The notes under the pieces: generated by a model | Told to the model about the DNA's origin: nothing | Seen by the model: the letters and a program-made list of their open reading frames with translations, nothing else | Databases searched by the model: none | Position numbers and translations under genes: made by a program | NCBI GenBank assembly: GCA_019279435.1 | Contig: JAAALK010000289.1 | Location: 14,444,465 to 14,508,464 of the forward strand | Length of the DNA: 64,000 nucleotides | From: Zizania palustris | Lineage: Eukaryota; Streptophyta; Magnoliopsida; Poales; Poaceae | Reading direction: 5' to 3' | Part shown: positions 11,137-23,489 of the stretch, piece after piece | How positions within the stretch are numbered: position 1 is the first letter of the stretch | How the letters are laid out: every line of letters begins with the position of its first letter

Positions 11137-12216
11137 GATGAGTGCATTGATAACCAAATTCAACTTCAAGAAAATTTAAAGAATTTTGATCACACAAGTG
11201 ACCATAAAAACTCAGAAATGAGCCAAATCATGTCACTTGACAAATGAATCTTTCTCCCCCTTTTCAAAAGAGTAAAAGCCCCTTCGGCAAATCTCCCCTT
11301 TTTCAAGATAAAAACTCCCCCTCTGAAAATTATACCTTGTTGCAACAGAGAACTCAAATTTCTCCCCCTTTGGCAATGCAAGCATCAAGGAGCATTTAAA
11401 AGATGCATAGCTTCGAAATGGGCAGAATTGCAAAGACATATAAAGCAAAAATATGCCAATACTTAATACCAAAAATCATGTGCTCAGCTCAATTTAACAT
11501 TCTCTAAAAACATGATGACAACATGTGATTTTGTCATTTTGAAATAAAAGCATCACCACTCAATCACGGTAACTAGACAAGTAAAAGCAACGACTGCGCA
11601 AAGCTAGTCAATTTCTACTCTAGACAAACAAGTCCAGTTCAAATGGAGCATTAAAAGCAAACTTGATGATCAATGAATTTTGTTGTTCTTTTTCATAATG
11701 CCAGGGGTTATTTGTTTGTCCACCTTATATTGTCCAATCAAGCCAAGCCTAGGCATAGAAGCCATCGGAAGCTTAAGGCGGTGATTTTGGCATACACTAC
11801 ACTATCCCAGTTCAAACCAATGTGCAATGGTAAGCACTCTAGAATAGAGTAGTGCGACAAACAAACCCACCTAGATCTTTTCACTTGAAGCATGCAAATC
11901 ATGGAGTTTTTGATTTTAACTAAGTGAACCAATTGTTAGCACTTGATGAACATCCATGAGTAATTAGAACAATTTTTCAAGTTGCAATTTTTAGCATCCA
12001 AAGAAAAGTGTCTTGCTATCAAGCAGAAAAAAGATAGCTAAAACAGTCCTGCCTATACATGCTAGATACAAAATTGAGCAGTGAGCAAGATTTGAGTTTG
12101 GAAAGAAAACATCATGCACATTAATGTTTCAGATAAATTAAAAAGAGCTGAGCTGACATGATTTCATGAATTATAATCAGGCATATAAGTGCAAAAGATG
12201 TAAATGCAATTTCACA
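11137..12216 (-). other. Copia-B 3' untranslated region
   Basis: Noncoding A/T-rich sequence between the PPT and the end of pol. The block about 11690-11905 is conserved with Copia-A and Copia-C (GGTTATTTG, AGCCTAGGC, GGAAGCTTAAG, TTGGCATACACTACACT). No gene is seen. Confidence 0.75.
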
Positions 12217-12221
12217 CATGA
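12217..12221. repeat. Target-site duplication of Gypsy-1, left copy
   Basis: CATGA directly before the 5' LTR; the same five bases follow the 3' LTR at 17759-17763. Confidence 0.88.
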
Positions 12222-13142
12222 TGATGAGGACATCACTTCGTATGATACACACATGGAGCCTCCACCTACAATTCAATTACTAGGACCAATCACACGCGTC
12301 CGTGCCCATCGCTTGAACCATGAGGTTAATTCTTTCCTTAGCAACTATGATAATATTTGTTTGGATGGGATGCTACTGAATACTAGTGATATTTTGTTGC
12401 TTAGGAACATGGGAGATGGAATAGAAGAGTTGGAGTTGAAGACGGAGTCGCACAGATGATTTGAAGTCAAGAATTCGCAGGTTCGGACTACATCGACCAC
12501 CATGCACTAAAAAGGGCATAACTTCCACATACCAAGTTCGATTGGCGCATTCTTTGACTTTTTGGAAAGCTGAGGAGAAGACGGATCGTTTGCTGTTGGT
12601 TACGCCTCATTTGTAGTCCCGAGCCATCCTGTGTGTTTGAAACAGTCCTGCATGACAGAATGTGGCCGAGATGGACCTTGTACTGAGTTGGCCCATAGTC
12701 TGAGTCTGTTCACCTTCTACAGGCTGTCTGTTCGCCTTCTACAGGCTGCCACGCCCTATATATTCACGTTAGCCACCCTTTAGGGTTAGGTTTTGCTTTG
12801 TTTGCATCTACACTTGTGTGTTTAGATCCCGCCTCTTGCACCGGACCGATTGGCTGCTGCATTGGCGTTTGTGAAACCTCACCTTATCATCGTTTGTCTG
12901 TGATTTGGCATTCGACTTGTATCCTTCCTGTTCTTGCTTGTGTTCTTGGGTTCGCTTGCTGGAATTAGCCTTCGTGGCGAGGTCAATCGCGTCCTGCGTG
13001 GTTGATAACCAACGGAGACAGTGGTGTAACGATTGCAAGGTTTTGATCCGCCGGACCGGAGCCTTGGATCGCCAACGTCGAGATTCTCCACCAACCCAAG
13101 TTATCCTTTACCTAACGGAAGATCGGGACCAATCCCCCATCA
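12222..13142 (+). repeat. Gypsy-1 5' LTR
   Basis: Starts TGATGAGGACATCACTTCG and ends CCCCCATCA. It matches the 3' LTR almost throughout, with small indels near the start explaining the 6-base length difference. The open frame at its start is the LTR-encoded C-terminus of pol, meaningful only in the 3' copy. Confidence 0.92.
12757..12764 (+). promoter_or_regulatory. Candidate TATA box of Gypsy-1 5' LTR
   Basis: TATATATT follows CACGCCC and lies about 385 bp before the LTR end, a plausible U3/R boundary. The same motif is in the 3' LTR. Inferred only from sequence. Confidence 0.5.
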
Positions 13143-13143
13143 G

Positions 13144-13157
13144 TTGGTATCAGAGCA
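13144..13157 (+). other. Gypsy-1 primer-binding site (initiator tRNA-Met type)
   Basis: TGGTATCAGAGCAC begins one base after the 5' LTR. It is complementary to the 3' end of plant initiator tRNA-Met, the most frequent plant LTR-element primer. Confidence 0.92.
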
Positions 13158-14264
13158 CAGATTTCTCGTTAGGTAATCTCGATCTGCTTTTGTTTTTACC
13201 TAGAGTCCAGAAAACCGTACCAAAAAAATTCCCCACCGAGAACCCCTTTGTGCCTTGCGATTTTAATTTCAGTTTTAACTTTGTTGAGTTCGTGTTCTTG
13301 GTCGAGTCTTGTTGCTGGTTTAGTAATCCCTTTGTGTTATTTGAGTAGTAGTTGTTCTTGTGTCTCAAAAACATTCCCCACCTGAAACCCCCCCCCCCAC
13401 AACCCTATTTTGTTTTCCACATCGAGTCTTCGTGACCCCCCTTCGGTAAAACAGGCATAACTTTTCGCTCGTTTGGCAGAAAAATATGAAATTTTTTGAG
13501 CGTGTTCCTGACCCAATTTGGGTGGGTACCCTAACACGGTTCCCCTGTTAGACCTCACCAAAATCGCCAAAAAACATCAGGAAGATAAAGAAAAAAATTG
13601 GTCAAAGTTTTTGCTCGCCGGTCAGCGAACTTGTTGAATTTTTGTGAGCCACATCCCACCTCAGTTGTAGGTGCCAATTTTTGTGGTTGCATCTCTGGTC
13701 ATCCTTGTTCAAAAAAATAGAGTGAAAAAAAAAGAAAAAAAATCAAAAAAAAAGAGAAGAAGCGGTCCTGTCTATTGCTTGTCCGATCAGCAGTAGTAAC
13801 AGAATTATCAGCGGCAGTAACAGATTCTGCCTGTCCGATCCCTTGTCCGATCCCTTGTCCGAACTCTTGTCCGATCAGCGGCAGTAACAGATTATCAGCG
13901 GCAGTAACATTTTCTACTTGTTCGATCCCTTGTCCGATCTCTTGTCCGATCCCTTGTCCGATCTGCACAGAGCTGATTTTGGCCTGTTATTGTTTCCATT
14001 TGAGTTTTGGGCACATAGTTTCCCTCTATTGCTTGAATTTTCACATTGGGAGCACTAAGGCCAGCAACTTTGACGAGTACTAGGGAATACTTATTGAACT
14101 TGGTTTAACTATTATTACTATCGCTAATCCTTGCTACTCACTTTGCCTTCCAAGCTACACCTTTCTCTTGGTCAGGACAGGTTCATTTTTTGCAATTGCA
14201 CACCACCCTCCACTTGGTTCATCACCTGTAGGCCGGTGACCTCACTGCGGCGTGGTAAGAACAC
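13158..14264 (+). other. Gypsy-1 leader, no gag detected
   Basis: 1.1 kb between the PBS and the protease segment holds homopolymer runs (C near 13388, A near 13730-13755) and a minisatellite, but no Gag-like frame or zinc knuckle. Gag would be expected here, so it has been deleted or replaced. Confidence 0.7.
13779..13963. repeat. Minisatellite, 12-bp unit plus interspersed longer unit
   Basis: The unit TGTCCGATCCCT recurs about nine times with small changes, interrupted by the block ATCAGCGGCAGTAACA, itself repeated about four times. Spacing is irregular. Confidence 0.85.
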
Positions 14265-15629
14265 TTGCAAGCGTGGGTAAGGTGCTTGACGGATTGCTTC
14301 CACCACACACCCATCACCCCACCTAGCTGTTTACATAAGGATTATTCTTTGTTGTTTTGTCTTTTCACTAACATGGCAGCACTTATTGTACAACGTGACT
14401 TGAGCACTCACATGGACCAGGACGACCAGGCACAACAGAACAATCTATTTCAGACCTTCTTCGTCGTCAATGATCGCCGTGTACGTGTCATCATCGACAA
14501 CGGTAGTTGCAACAATTTGGTGAGCCTCGACATGGTAACTAAGCTTCAACTTCCAACACGTGCACATCCACACCCTTACCACATGCAATGGTTCAACAAA
14601 AGCAGTAAGGTCATGGTAACACAAACTGCTCACATCGAATTTTCCATTGGTACATACTTCGGAGTTGCTGATTTTGATATAGTACCAATGCAAGCATGTT
14701 CTCTATTACTTGGTTGACCTTGGGTATATGATACTGATGCTACACACCATGGTAGGAGCAATAAGTACACATTTATGCATAAAGGAAAGAAATTTACTTT
14801 GCCTCCTATGACTCCTGCTGAAATTGTGAAATTTGAACGAGAAAAACATGCTAGGGACGTACAAAAGAGCAAACAACCTTCTGAAAATCAGCAAGTAGCT
14901 AAAACACTTTCGCGGCAACAAAAAGATAAACTTGCTTCTCCTTCTTCCTCACAAGTTATTAATCTGAACGGACGTGTCATGCTGGCAACTAAAACTAACC
15001 TTGCAGTACGTAGTTTTCTTGGTCTTGCAGGTTTCTACCGGCGTTTTGTGAAAGATTTCAGCACCATAGCCGATCCTTTACCTGAGTTGACCAAGAAGGG
15101 AGTTACTTTTACATGGAAACCAGCACAAGAACAAGCTTTTGCCACACTCAAGGATCGCTTTACACGTGCACCTCTACGTCAGCTACCCGACTTCAGTAAG
15201 CCTGTTGAGTTAGAATGTGATGCTAGTGATTTTGGAATAGGAGATGTGCTGCTACAAGGAGGTAAACCCGTGACCTATTTTAGTGAGAAATTGCATGGTC
15301 CACAGTTGAATTATTCTACCTATGATAAGGAATTATATGCCTTAGTTCGTGTGCTTGAAACTTGGCAACATTACCTTTTGCCTAAGGAGTTTATTATACA
15401 TTCTGATCATGAAGCACTAAAATATTTGAGAGGGAAAGCTAAACTGAACCGTAGACATGTTAAATAGGTTAAATTTATTGAACCTTTCCCATACATTGTG
15501 AAATACAAGAATGGTAAAGAAAATGTGGTTGCTGATGCATTGTCTCGCAGGGTTGTTCTTTTATCTCAACTTGATATTAACGTTCCAGATTTGGAAAGTT
15601 TGAAAGATTTGTATGTTGTAGATAAATAA
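14265..15629 (+). pseudogene. Gypsy-1 pol remnant: aspartic protease fused to RNase H region
   Basis: The first part has a gypsy-type protease (RVRVIIDNGSCNNLV, where the usual catalytic D-S/T-G is DNG). A TGA at 14715-14717 replaces the CGA expected after LLG. The frame then runs through a Lys-rich linker and joins directly to VRSFLGLAGFYRRFVKDFS, the RT-thumb/RNase H start. The RT palm with its YxDD box is missing. RNase H follows (ELECDASDFGIGDVLLQ, YDKELYALV, HSDHEALKYL), broken by TAG near 15466 and TAA near 15627. The join looks like an internal deletion rather than a natural fusion. Confidence 0.82.
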
Positions 15630-17075
15630 TTTGCTGAACCATACACTAAATGTAATGATGGGAAAGGCTGGAAAAGATTTCATGTTTATGACGGGTTCTT
15701 GTTCCATGCTAACAAGCTATGTGTTCCAGATTCGTCCGTACGTTTGCTGTTGTTGCAGGAATCACATGGCGGTTGATTAATGGAACATTTTGGGAGAGAA
15801 AAGACTTTGGCCCTGCTGTCCAATAATTTTTATTGGCTAAAGATGCGGAGAGATGTTGAACGATTTGTGTAGCGTTGTGCCACATACCATAAAGCTAAGT
15901 CCAAACTTAACCCATATGGTTTGTATACTCCACTTCCTGTTTCTAGTGCACCTTGGGAATATATTAGCATGGACTTTATTGTGGGATTTCCTAGGACAGA
16001 GAGGGGGAGAGACTCCATATTTGTAATAGTGGATATGTTTTCTAAAATGGCACACTTTATTCCCTGTCACAAGACCAACGATGCTTCACATATTGCTGAT
16101 TTATTTTTCAGGGAAATTGTGAGATTGCACGAGATGCCTAGAACCATTGTTTCAGATCGTGATGTGAAGTTTATGAGTTACTTTTGGAAGACAATGTGGG
16201 CCAAGCTTGGCACAAAATTGCTATTTTCAACAACTTGTCACCCGCAAACTGATGGTCAAACAAAGGTGGTAAACCGTACACTCTCCATGTTGCTGCGAAC
16301 AATGATTAAGAAGAACTTGAAAGAATGGGAGGACTGCCTTCCACATGTTGAATTTGCATACAATAGAGCTGTTCACTCAACAACACAATTGTGCCCGTCT
16401 GAAGTGGTTTATGGTTTTAAGCCAATCACACCACTTGAATTGCTGCCACTTCCTTTTCAAGAGAGAGCAAACATGGAGGCAACTAAGCGTGCAGAGTTTG
16501 TGAAAGCTATGCATCTGAAGACCAAGGAAGTTATAGAAAAGAAGGCACGCTATTTTGCTCAAAGGGCAAATAAAGGAAGAAAGAAGATGTTTTTCAAACC
16601 AGGAGATCTTGTTTGGTTGCAATTGCGCAAGGATCGTTTTCCTGATTTGAGAAAGTCTAAACTGATGCCCCGTGCTGATGGTCCTTTCCGTGTGCTTGAG
16701 AAGATAAATGATAATGCATATAAACTTGAGTTGCCTGTAGCTTTTGGGGTTAGTCCCACATTTAACATTTCAGATTTAAAGCCCTATTTGGGAAATGACG
16801 ATGAGCTTGAGTCGAGGACGACTCCAATTCAAGAGGGGGAGGATGATGCATCACTTCGCATGATACAAATGGAGCCTCCACCTACAATTCAATTACTAGG
16901 ACCAATCACACGCGCCCGTGCCCGTCGCTTGAACCATGAGGTTAATTCTTTCCTTAGCAACTATGATAATATTTGTTTGGATGGGATGCTACTGAATACT
17001 AGTGATATTTTGTTGCTTAGGAACATGGGAGATGGAATAGAAGAGTTGGAGTTGAAGACGGAGTCGCACGGATGA
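15630..17075 (+). pseudogene. Gypsy-1 integrase, C-terminus encoded in the 3' LTR
   Basis: HHCC-region remnants (with TGA near 15776 and TAG near 15870) precede the integrase core: SMDFIVGFPRTERGRDS (Asp 1), IVSDRDVKF (Asp 2) and HPQTDGQTKVVNRTLS. The catalytic Glu normally found after GQT is Lys (AAG, 16263-16265), so the D,D(35)E triad is broken. The GPF/GPY-type end module is visible (RADGPFRVLEKINDNAYKLELP). The frame crosses the PPT and reads 232 bases into the 3' LTR before TGA 17073-17075. The integrase cannot be catalytically active. Confidence 0.87.
16831..16843 (+). other. Gypsy-1 polypurine tract
   Basis: AAGAGGGGGAGGA lies immediately before the 3' LTR start TGATG. It is also codons of the pol frame. 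Confidence 0.88.
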
Positions 17076-17758
17076 TTTGAAGTCAAGAATTCGCTGGTTC
17101 GGACTACATCGACCACCATGCACTAAAAATGGCATAACTTCCTCATACGAAGTCCGATTGGCGCGTTCTTGGACTTTTTGGAAAGCTGAGGAGAAGACGG
17201 ATCGTTTGCTGTTTGTTCCGCCTCATTTGGAGTCTCGAGCCGTCCTATGTGTTTGAAACAGTCCTGCGTGACAGAATTGGGCCGAGATGGACCTTGTACT
17301 GAGTTGGCCCATAGTCTGAGTCTGTTCACCTTCTACAGGCTGTCTGTTCGCCTTCTACAGGCTGCCACGCCCTATATATTCACGCCAGCTGCCCTTTAGG
17401 GTTAGGTTTTGCTTTGTTTGCATCTACACTTGTGTGTTTAGATCCCGCCTCTTGCACCGGACCGATTGGCTGCTGCATTGGCGTTTGTGAAACCTCACCT
17501 TATCATCGTTTGTCTGTGATTTGGCATTCGACTTGTATCCTTCCTGTTCTTGCTTGTGTTCTTGGGTTCGCTTGTAGGAATTAGCCTTCGTGGCAAGGTC
17601 AATCGCGTCCTGCGTGGTTGATAACCAACGGAGACAATGGTGTAACGATTGCAAGGTTTTGATCCGCCGGACCGGAGCCTTGGATCGCCAACGTCGAGAT
17701 TCTCCACCAACCCAAGTTATCCTTTACCTAACGGAAGATCGGGACCAGTCCCCCATCA
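16844..17758 (+). repeat. Gypsy-1 3' LTR
   Basis: Starts TGATGCATCACTTCGC and ends CCCCCATCA. Its first 232 bases encode the pol C-terminus. Confidence 0.92.
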
Positions 17759-17763
17759 CATGA
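17759..17763. repeat. Target-site duplication of Gypsy-1, right copy
   Basis: CATGA, identical to 12217-12221. Confidence 0.88.
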
Positions 17764-20700
17764 TGAGCATATGCAATATAATTAAAGACAGCTCCCCCGC
17801 ACAAAATGCCGTAAGGGTGACAAATACCAAGTTCCCCACGCAAGTAGGCAAATCGAGAAGCATCGAGGGGTTTTGTGAAAATATCGGCTAGCTGGTGTTG
17901 GGTATCAACATATTGAAGTTCAATATCACCCTTCTCATTGTGATCTCTGAGAAAATGATATCGCACATCAATGTGTTTGGTTCTGGAGTGCTGAACCGGG
18001 TTATTTGCAATACAAATAGCACTAGTGTTATCACAGAAAAGTGGAACACTCTTATAATCTAACCCGAAATCCCACAAAGTGGAAACCATCCACAAAATCT
18101 GAGAGCAACAGCTAGCTGCAGCAACATATTCGGCCTCAGCCGTCGATTGTGCAACACTAGACTGTTTGCGGGAAGTCCAGCAAACCAAAGAAGTACCCAG
18201 AAAATGACAAGTACCAGAGGTACTCTTCCTATCAATCCTACACCCAGCAAAATCCGCATCGGAATAACCTCGAAGACACAAAGAGGAAGACGCTGAATAT
18301 CATATGCCGAACTCAAGAGTGTGTTTGAGATACCTTAGAATGCGTTTTACCGCTTGGCGGTGCGAAGCTCGTGGTGAAGCCTGAAAATGAGCGCACAGAC
18401 ACACTGTGAAGTGTATGTCCGGCCTCGTAGCAGTCAAGTAGAGGAGGGAGCCGATCATGCTTCGGAACTCCTTCTGATCTACGGCTTCTCCATCTTCGTC
18501 AGGATCCAATGCTACAGATGTAGCCATTGGAGTGGCGAGGGGTTTCGCATCGGCCATGTCAAACTTCTTGAGCAGGTCCTTGGTGTACTTCGTCCGGTGG
18601 ACGAAAGTACCTTGTTTGCTTTGCTTGATTTGCAACCCAAGGAAAAAGGTGAGTTCACCCATCATGGACATTTCAAATTCCCTGCTCATGGCATCTGCAA
18701 ACTCGGCAACCAAAGAATGAGAAGAGCCACCAAAGATGATATCATCCACATAAATCTGCACTAGAAGGAAATCTTTGCCATGCTTGAGAGTAAACAGGGT
18801 TTTATCAACAGAGTCCATCAAATACCCCGCTCAAGCAGAAAAGACTTAAGTCTATCATACCAAGCCCGAGGGGCCTGCTTGAGTCCATAAAGAGCCTTAT
18901 GAAGTTTAAGGACTTTATGTGGGTACTTGGGGTTTTCAAAACTAGGGGGTTGTTTTACATAAACATCTTCACCTATGAAGCGATTAAGAAAAGCACTTTT
19001 GACATTCATTTTATAGAGTTTGAATCCCCGGGATGTCGCAAAGGCAAGCAAAATCCTAATGGCCTCAAGGCGAGCAACAGGTGCAAAAGTTTCAGTAAAA
19101 TCAATCCCTTCTAGTTGAGAATAATCCTGAGCCACAAGTCTAGGCTTGTTTCTAATTATAGTCCCATCCTCCCCTTGTTTGTTTTTGAAAATCCATTTTG
19201 TTCCAATAAAATGAACATTTGGTGGAGGGTCAACTAATTACCAGACTTGGTTTCTCTCAAAATTTTTAAGTTCCTCATGCATGGCATTGATCCAATTAGA
19301 ATCAGAAAGTGCATGACTAACATCTAAGGGCTCGAAAGAATCAATAAAAGCAGAATTAGTGAAATGAGCATGAGAACGTGTTACCCTTTGATCTAGCTCA
19401 CCAATGATCTGCTCGGGAGGGTGCATCCTTTGAACATGATGTGAAGCCTCACAGCGGGATGCAGACTCCCCCTCAACTTGTGCGTTGGAGTGGTCCAAGA
19501 TGACCGATGTCGAGGTAGTCGCTTCGGGACCTCGTGCCGAAGTGGTCGAAGCGGGGTCGGCTTCGAGGGTTGACATCGAGGGTAGTAAGGGTTCATCCTC
19601 GAAATCTCCGGGATCTTCTTCTTCGAAGATGGTATGTTCCATGTCGTGTTCATTTGCCTATTCAAAAGCAGAACTAACAGAGGGGGTTGATTCATCAAAA
19701 GTCACATCACATGACTCGATGACACTGTTAGTCTCCAAATTATAAACACGATAAGAATGGCCATGAGTAGTGTAACCCAAAAAGATCCCGTCAGAAGATC
19801 GCGACTCAAATTTATCCAAATTACCACGTTTTAGGATGAAGCAGCGACAGCCAAATACTTGAAGATGTGTAACCTTGGGCTGTTTCCCAAAACGTAGCTC
19901 ATAAGATGTCAAGTTTAAAATTGAGCGCAAGAATATTCGGTTTGAGATGTAACAAGCAGTGTTCATGGCCTCAACCCAGAATTTTCTAGGAGTCCTGTGC
20001 TCATCGAGTATCGTCCTAGCCATCTCAACCAAAGTGCGGTTCTTCCTCTCAACGACACCATTCTGTTGAGGAACCCCCGGAGCAGAGAATTGATGTTCTA
20101 TGTCATGCTCCATGCAAAAGTCAACAAAGAGATTGTTCTTGAACTTGGTGCCATTATCACTTCGAATGAATTTCAATGCACCTGGGAGTTCAGTGAAAAG
20201 TCTCAAAGCCAAGCTCCGAAAGTGTGAAAACACCTCATCCTTGCTGGCAAGAAAGAAGACCCAAGAGTAGCGAGAGAAATCGTCGACAATCACTAAAACA
20301 TACCACTTGCCGCCTAAAGAAATAACCCAAGAAGGACCTACAGTGTCTATGTGGAGAAGTTCTCCGGGTTGTTCAGTCATCACTGTGGTGACTGGCGAAT
20401 GCGAAGCGGCAATCATTTTTCCATGTCGACAAGGAGCGCAAACTAAATTCTTCTCAAACTTGAGCTTGGGCAATCCTCAGATCAGACCTAGGGCACTCAA
20501 CCGAGCGAGCAACTCAAAGCTCATATGCCCTAGTCTCCTATGCCACTTCCAAAGCTCAGAAGTTGAATGTGCAACAAGACAATGAGAAGAACCAGATGAC
20601 TCTGAAAAATCAGCTCCAAAAACTCTCCCAACTCTAAAGATCTTACAAACCACAACGCCATCAGAATTGAGCACTTGCGAAGTATCGCGATGAAATCGCA

Positions 20701-20985
20701 CTTCGAAGCCCTCATCAAGCAACTGAGATACAGAAAGCAAATTGTATCCCAGGTTTTCAACCAATGCAACATCTTTGAGAGTGAAATTCGAGTTTATTCT
20801 TACCACACCTTTACCTTTCACTCTACTCCTTCGATTGTTTCCGAAGGTGATATGTTCCCTTTGCTTGGTTGTGGTGAGGCTGGAGAACCATGTTGCATCT
20901 TCGGTCATATGGCGCGAACAACCGGAGTCCATGATCCACGTGCCCTCCAAGCCTCGATCTGCCGCCTACACATGATAAGAATATC
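17764..20985 (-). pseudogene. Copia-B pol (integrase, reverse transcriptase, RNase H)
   Basis: Reading right to left: WIMDSGCSRHMTE pre-integrase start, HHCC finger (WHRRLGHMSFELL...CAPCRHGK), integrase with D,D,E (LLHIDTVGP, IRSDNGTKF, VVERKNRT), RT (MNVKSAFLNRFI, YVDDIIFGG near 18.74 kb) and RNase H (YSDADFAGC, AEAEYVAAA, HHQLADIFTKPL). Damage: CGA to TGA near 20475, TAG near 19656, TAA near 19237, a 1-base deletion near 18820, and a TGA near 18299. The last codons and stop are displaced across the Gypsy-1 insertion; without it the frame would end HHV-stop. Confidence 0.88.
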
Positions 20986-23425
20986 TCGATCGCTCAGTGC
21001 TGGGGTGAGTGAAAAAATGACGAGGCATCCAACACTGAGTGACACGAGTAGTAGGCACAGTAAAAGTAGACGGTTTACGCACATGATAATCTGAATGATG
21101 CAAAGTGCGAGGTCTACCTACATGCTGTGATCGAACAACATGTCGAGGTCTCCTACTCTGACGAGGTACAAAGCTACTATGCCCAGGGTCTACCACCATA
21201 TGAAACATGGTGAACACCTCGAGGAGCAAAACCTCTTCGAGAAGCACGAGGAGCCTCAAAAACAGGACGATAGTAAAACCCAGACTCATGCATACCTAAA
21301 GATGGGTAATGCATGTCCTGGTAACTCATCGCCTGAGAGCGTCGCTCATCCTTGATGCGACGAAAACAGAACCCAACCAAATGACACGCCCGCTGACAGT
21401 AGGAACAATGAAAAATTCTCCTAGGGGCACTCTCATGGGTCATAGGAGGAACTCTCACAGGCTCCTTGGGCTTCTGCTGAGTGGTTTTCTTGGGAGGAAT
21501 TTTCTTGGCAGGAGGAGTGGTTTTCTTTTCAGCTCGGGTAGGTTTCTTGGCTGATGGAGTGTCTAACAGAGCTCTCTCTTTCTCTAGGGTAGTGGGAGAG
21601 GTAAAAACAGTTTTGTTTCCACTATCTGAAGGAATCCTCTCAAAACCCAAGCCTTGAGCTAACCCTGCTCTGTCAGCACACATCTTGGTCTTGGCCAAGA
21701 GCAAATCCATCCTACCCTTTCCCTCAGTGCATTTGTTAACCATAGAAAGAAGGTATTCATTTTTAGTCATTAGGTTCTCAGCTCGCTCTCTGACAGTGCC
21801 TAGCTGGTCCTTAAGGGTAATGCAAGTGTCACAAACAGGTTGCACATCCTTAGAACTACCGGCCCTCTCTAATCTAGCCACTAAATCATGAACATATTTA
21901 TCACGTAAATTAATGCTCTCGCGTAATAAAGAACAGTTCATGCATTCAATAATATCATGAGGTCTAGGATCAACCACCAAAAGCTGCTTCTGTGCAGTCT
22001 CAAGCTTAGAAAGAATTTAAGCATGTAATGAACACAACTGAGAAAGCTCACCCATGACAATAGTACAAGATTCACATTCAGCATCATTTACTTTAGACTT
22101 AAGCATGGCATACTCAGTAGAATTAGATTCTAGCCTAAGTCTAAGGTCTTTTCTTTCTCTAGCGGCTTGCACAAGTAATCTATCCTGACCAAGAACTACT
22201 TCATTCAGCTCATCTAATTTAATTAAAAGCTGGTCAGATGATAGAGGTACCTCAGATGAGTCAAGCTCATCGCCGCTGTGATCGCTGTCGGCCCTGAAGC
22301 AAAGGCCGGTGAAGTCTCGTCCCTTCTTGTCCTTCTTGTCCTCCTTCCTTGGGGACTCCTCCTCCTCAGAGCTCGACTCCTCAGTTGAGGAAGTGTCGAT
22401 GTCGCTGAGAGTAGCAACAAATGCTCTGGAAGTGGCTTTGGCTACTCTCTTAGCCACCTTGCCGCGCTTGCCCTTCACAAAAGGCTTCCTCTCCTTTTTG
22501 TGGTATTTAGGGCGCTCACTCTCATCTCTCTTTTTGAGCTTAGAGCAATTTGCCTTGATATGAGAAGTGTAGCCACATTCAAAGCAACCACTAAAACCAC
22601 TTCTCCTCTGATCCCGTCTCTGATGATGAAAGCGGGTGAACCTTCTAGCAATGAGAGCAAGCTCATCATCATCCAGAGTATCCACCTGCTCCTTTGTGAC
22701 GGAGACTAGGGAGGACAAAGCAAAACCATCTGCAAGAACACAAGTGCCAGATGTGCTTGGTTCTGCAGTGGTGCCACGGCTAGTGCTAGAAACCAATGCC
22801 AATGGCTGTGGCAAGGAGTTTCTGTGCACTGCAAGAGATGCCTTGGCAATCTCTGTGGACTTCAGCTTGCTGAAGAGCTCATCACAGGTCAATGTGTCAT
22901 AACCTGCGGACTCCTCAATGCTGGATATCTTCACTTCCCATATGCTACGATCAAGAGCATAGAGAAGCTTGATAGACCTATCGTGATCACTATAAGCAAG
23001 CATCCCGTTGGATCGCAAGTTACTCACTATCGCATCAAAGCGAGAAAACATGGCATCTATAGATTCACCAGGTGCCTGCACAAATAGTTGATACTGTTGA
23101 TTGTGTGTGCTTTGGCGCCTGGCCTTAATCTGAGTAGAGCCCTCATGAAAAATAGTGAGAGTGGTCCAAATTTCCCTAGCAGTCCTAAGGTGCTGCACCC
23201 TATCAAACTCACTTCTACTCAAACCAATGAACAGTATATTTCTTGCCTTAGAGTTGGCATTATACTGATCCTTCTCTGTTTGAGAGGTGCGAGTATCAGG
23301 GATGGAGTATTGTGAGTCCACAATCTCCCAAATTGCATTTCCTTGGCTCAGCAAGCCTCCATGCGCACCTTCCAGTATGCAAAATCAGTCCCACCGAACA
23401 GAGGAATTTTACTAGCTCTGTCCAT
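20986..23425 (-). pseudogene. Copia-B gag
   Basis: Starts at ATG 23425 (MDRASKIPLFGG). A small deletion near 23354 shifts the frame into LLSQGNAIWEIVDSQ. The UBN2/Retrotran-gag-type core follows (HLRTAREIWTTL, GESIDAMFSRFDAIV), then a first zinc knuckle CFECGYTSHIKANC (about 22.57 kb). Next come a Ser/Glu/Lys-rich segment and a long coiled-coil-like stretch, with a TAA near 22017. A second knuckle CSYCQRACHLVGFC (about 21.39 kb, the usual Gly replaced by Cys) lies near the end. Downstream to 20986 the frame is disrupted. Two knuckles flanking a coiled coil are shared with Copia-C. Confidence 0.85.
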
Positions 23426-23475
23426 GTTGCCAAGAGATCACAAAACCGGTTAAGGTCAACTGGTGATCTTAACCT

Positions 23476-23487
23476 GCTCTGATACCA
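23476..23487 (-). other. Copia-B primer-binding site (tRNA-Met type)
   Basis: The minus strand reads TGGTATCAGAGC two bases inside the 5' LTR end. It fixes the element's orientation and LTR edge. Confidence 0.92.
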
Positions 23488-23489
23488 AT

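Larger units (their letters stand above)
12222..17758 (+). mobile_element. Gypsy-1: Ty3/gypsy retrotransposon, internally deleted
   Basis: Complete insertion with 921-bp and 915-bp LTRs, tRNA-Met-type PBS, PPT and CATGA target duplications, lying inside Copia-B. The interior is only 3.7 kb. I find no gag zinc knuckle. The protease segment runs directly into the region after the RT palm, so gag and the RT core are deleted. The remaining pol has several stops and a mutated integrase catalytic Glu. It is non-autonomous; movement would have needed proteins from a relative. Insertion removed the natural pol stop of Copia-B (GTGTGA) from its frame. Confidence 0.92.

Noticed and set aside
13779..13963. 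CRISPR-like repeat array
   Set aside because: Units are short (12 bases), directly adjacent and irregular, with no unique spacers of constant length; the context is a plant retrotransposon leader.
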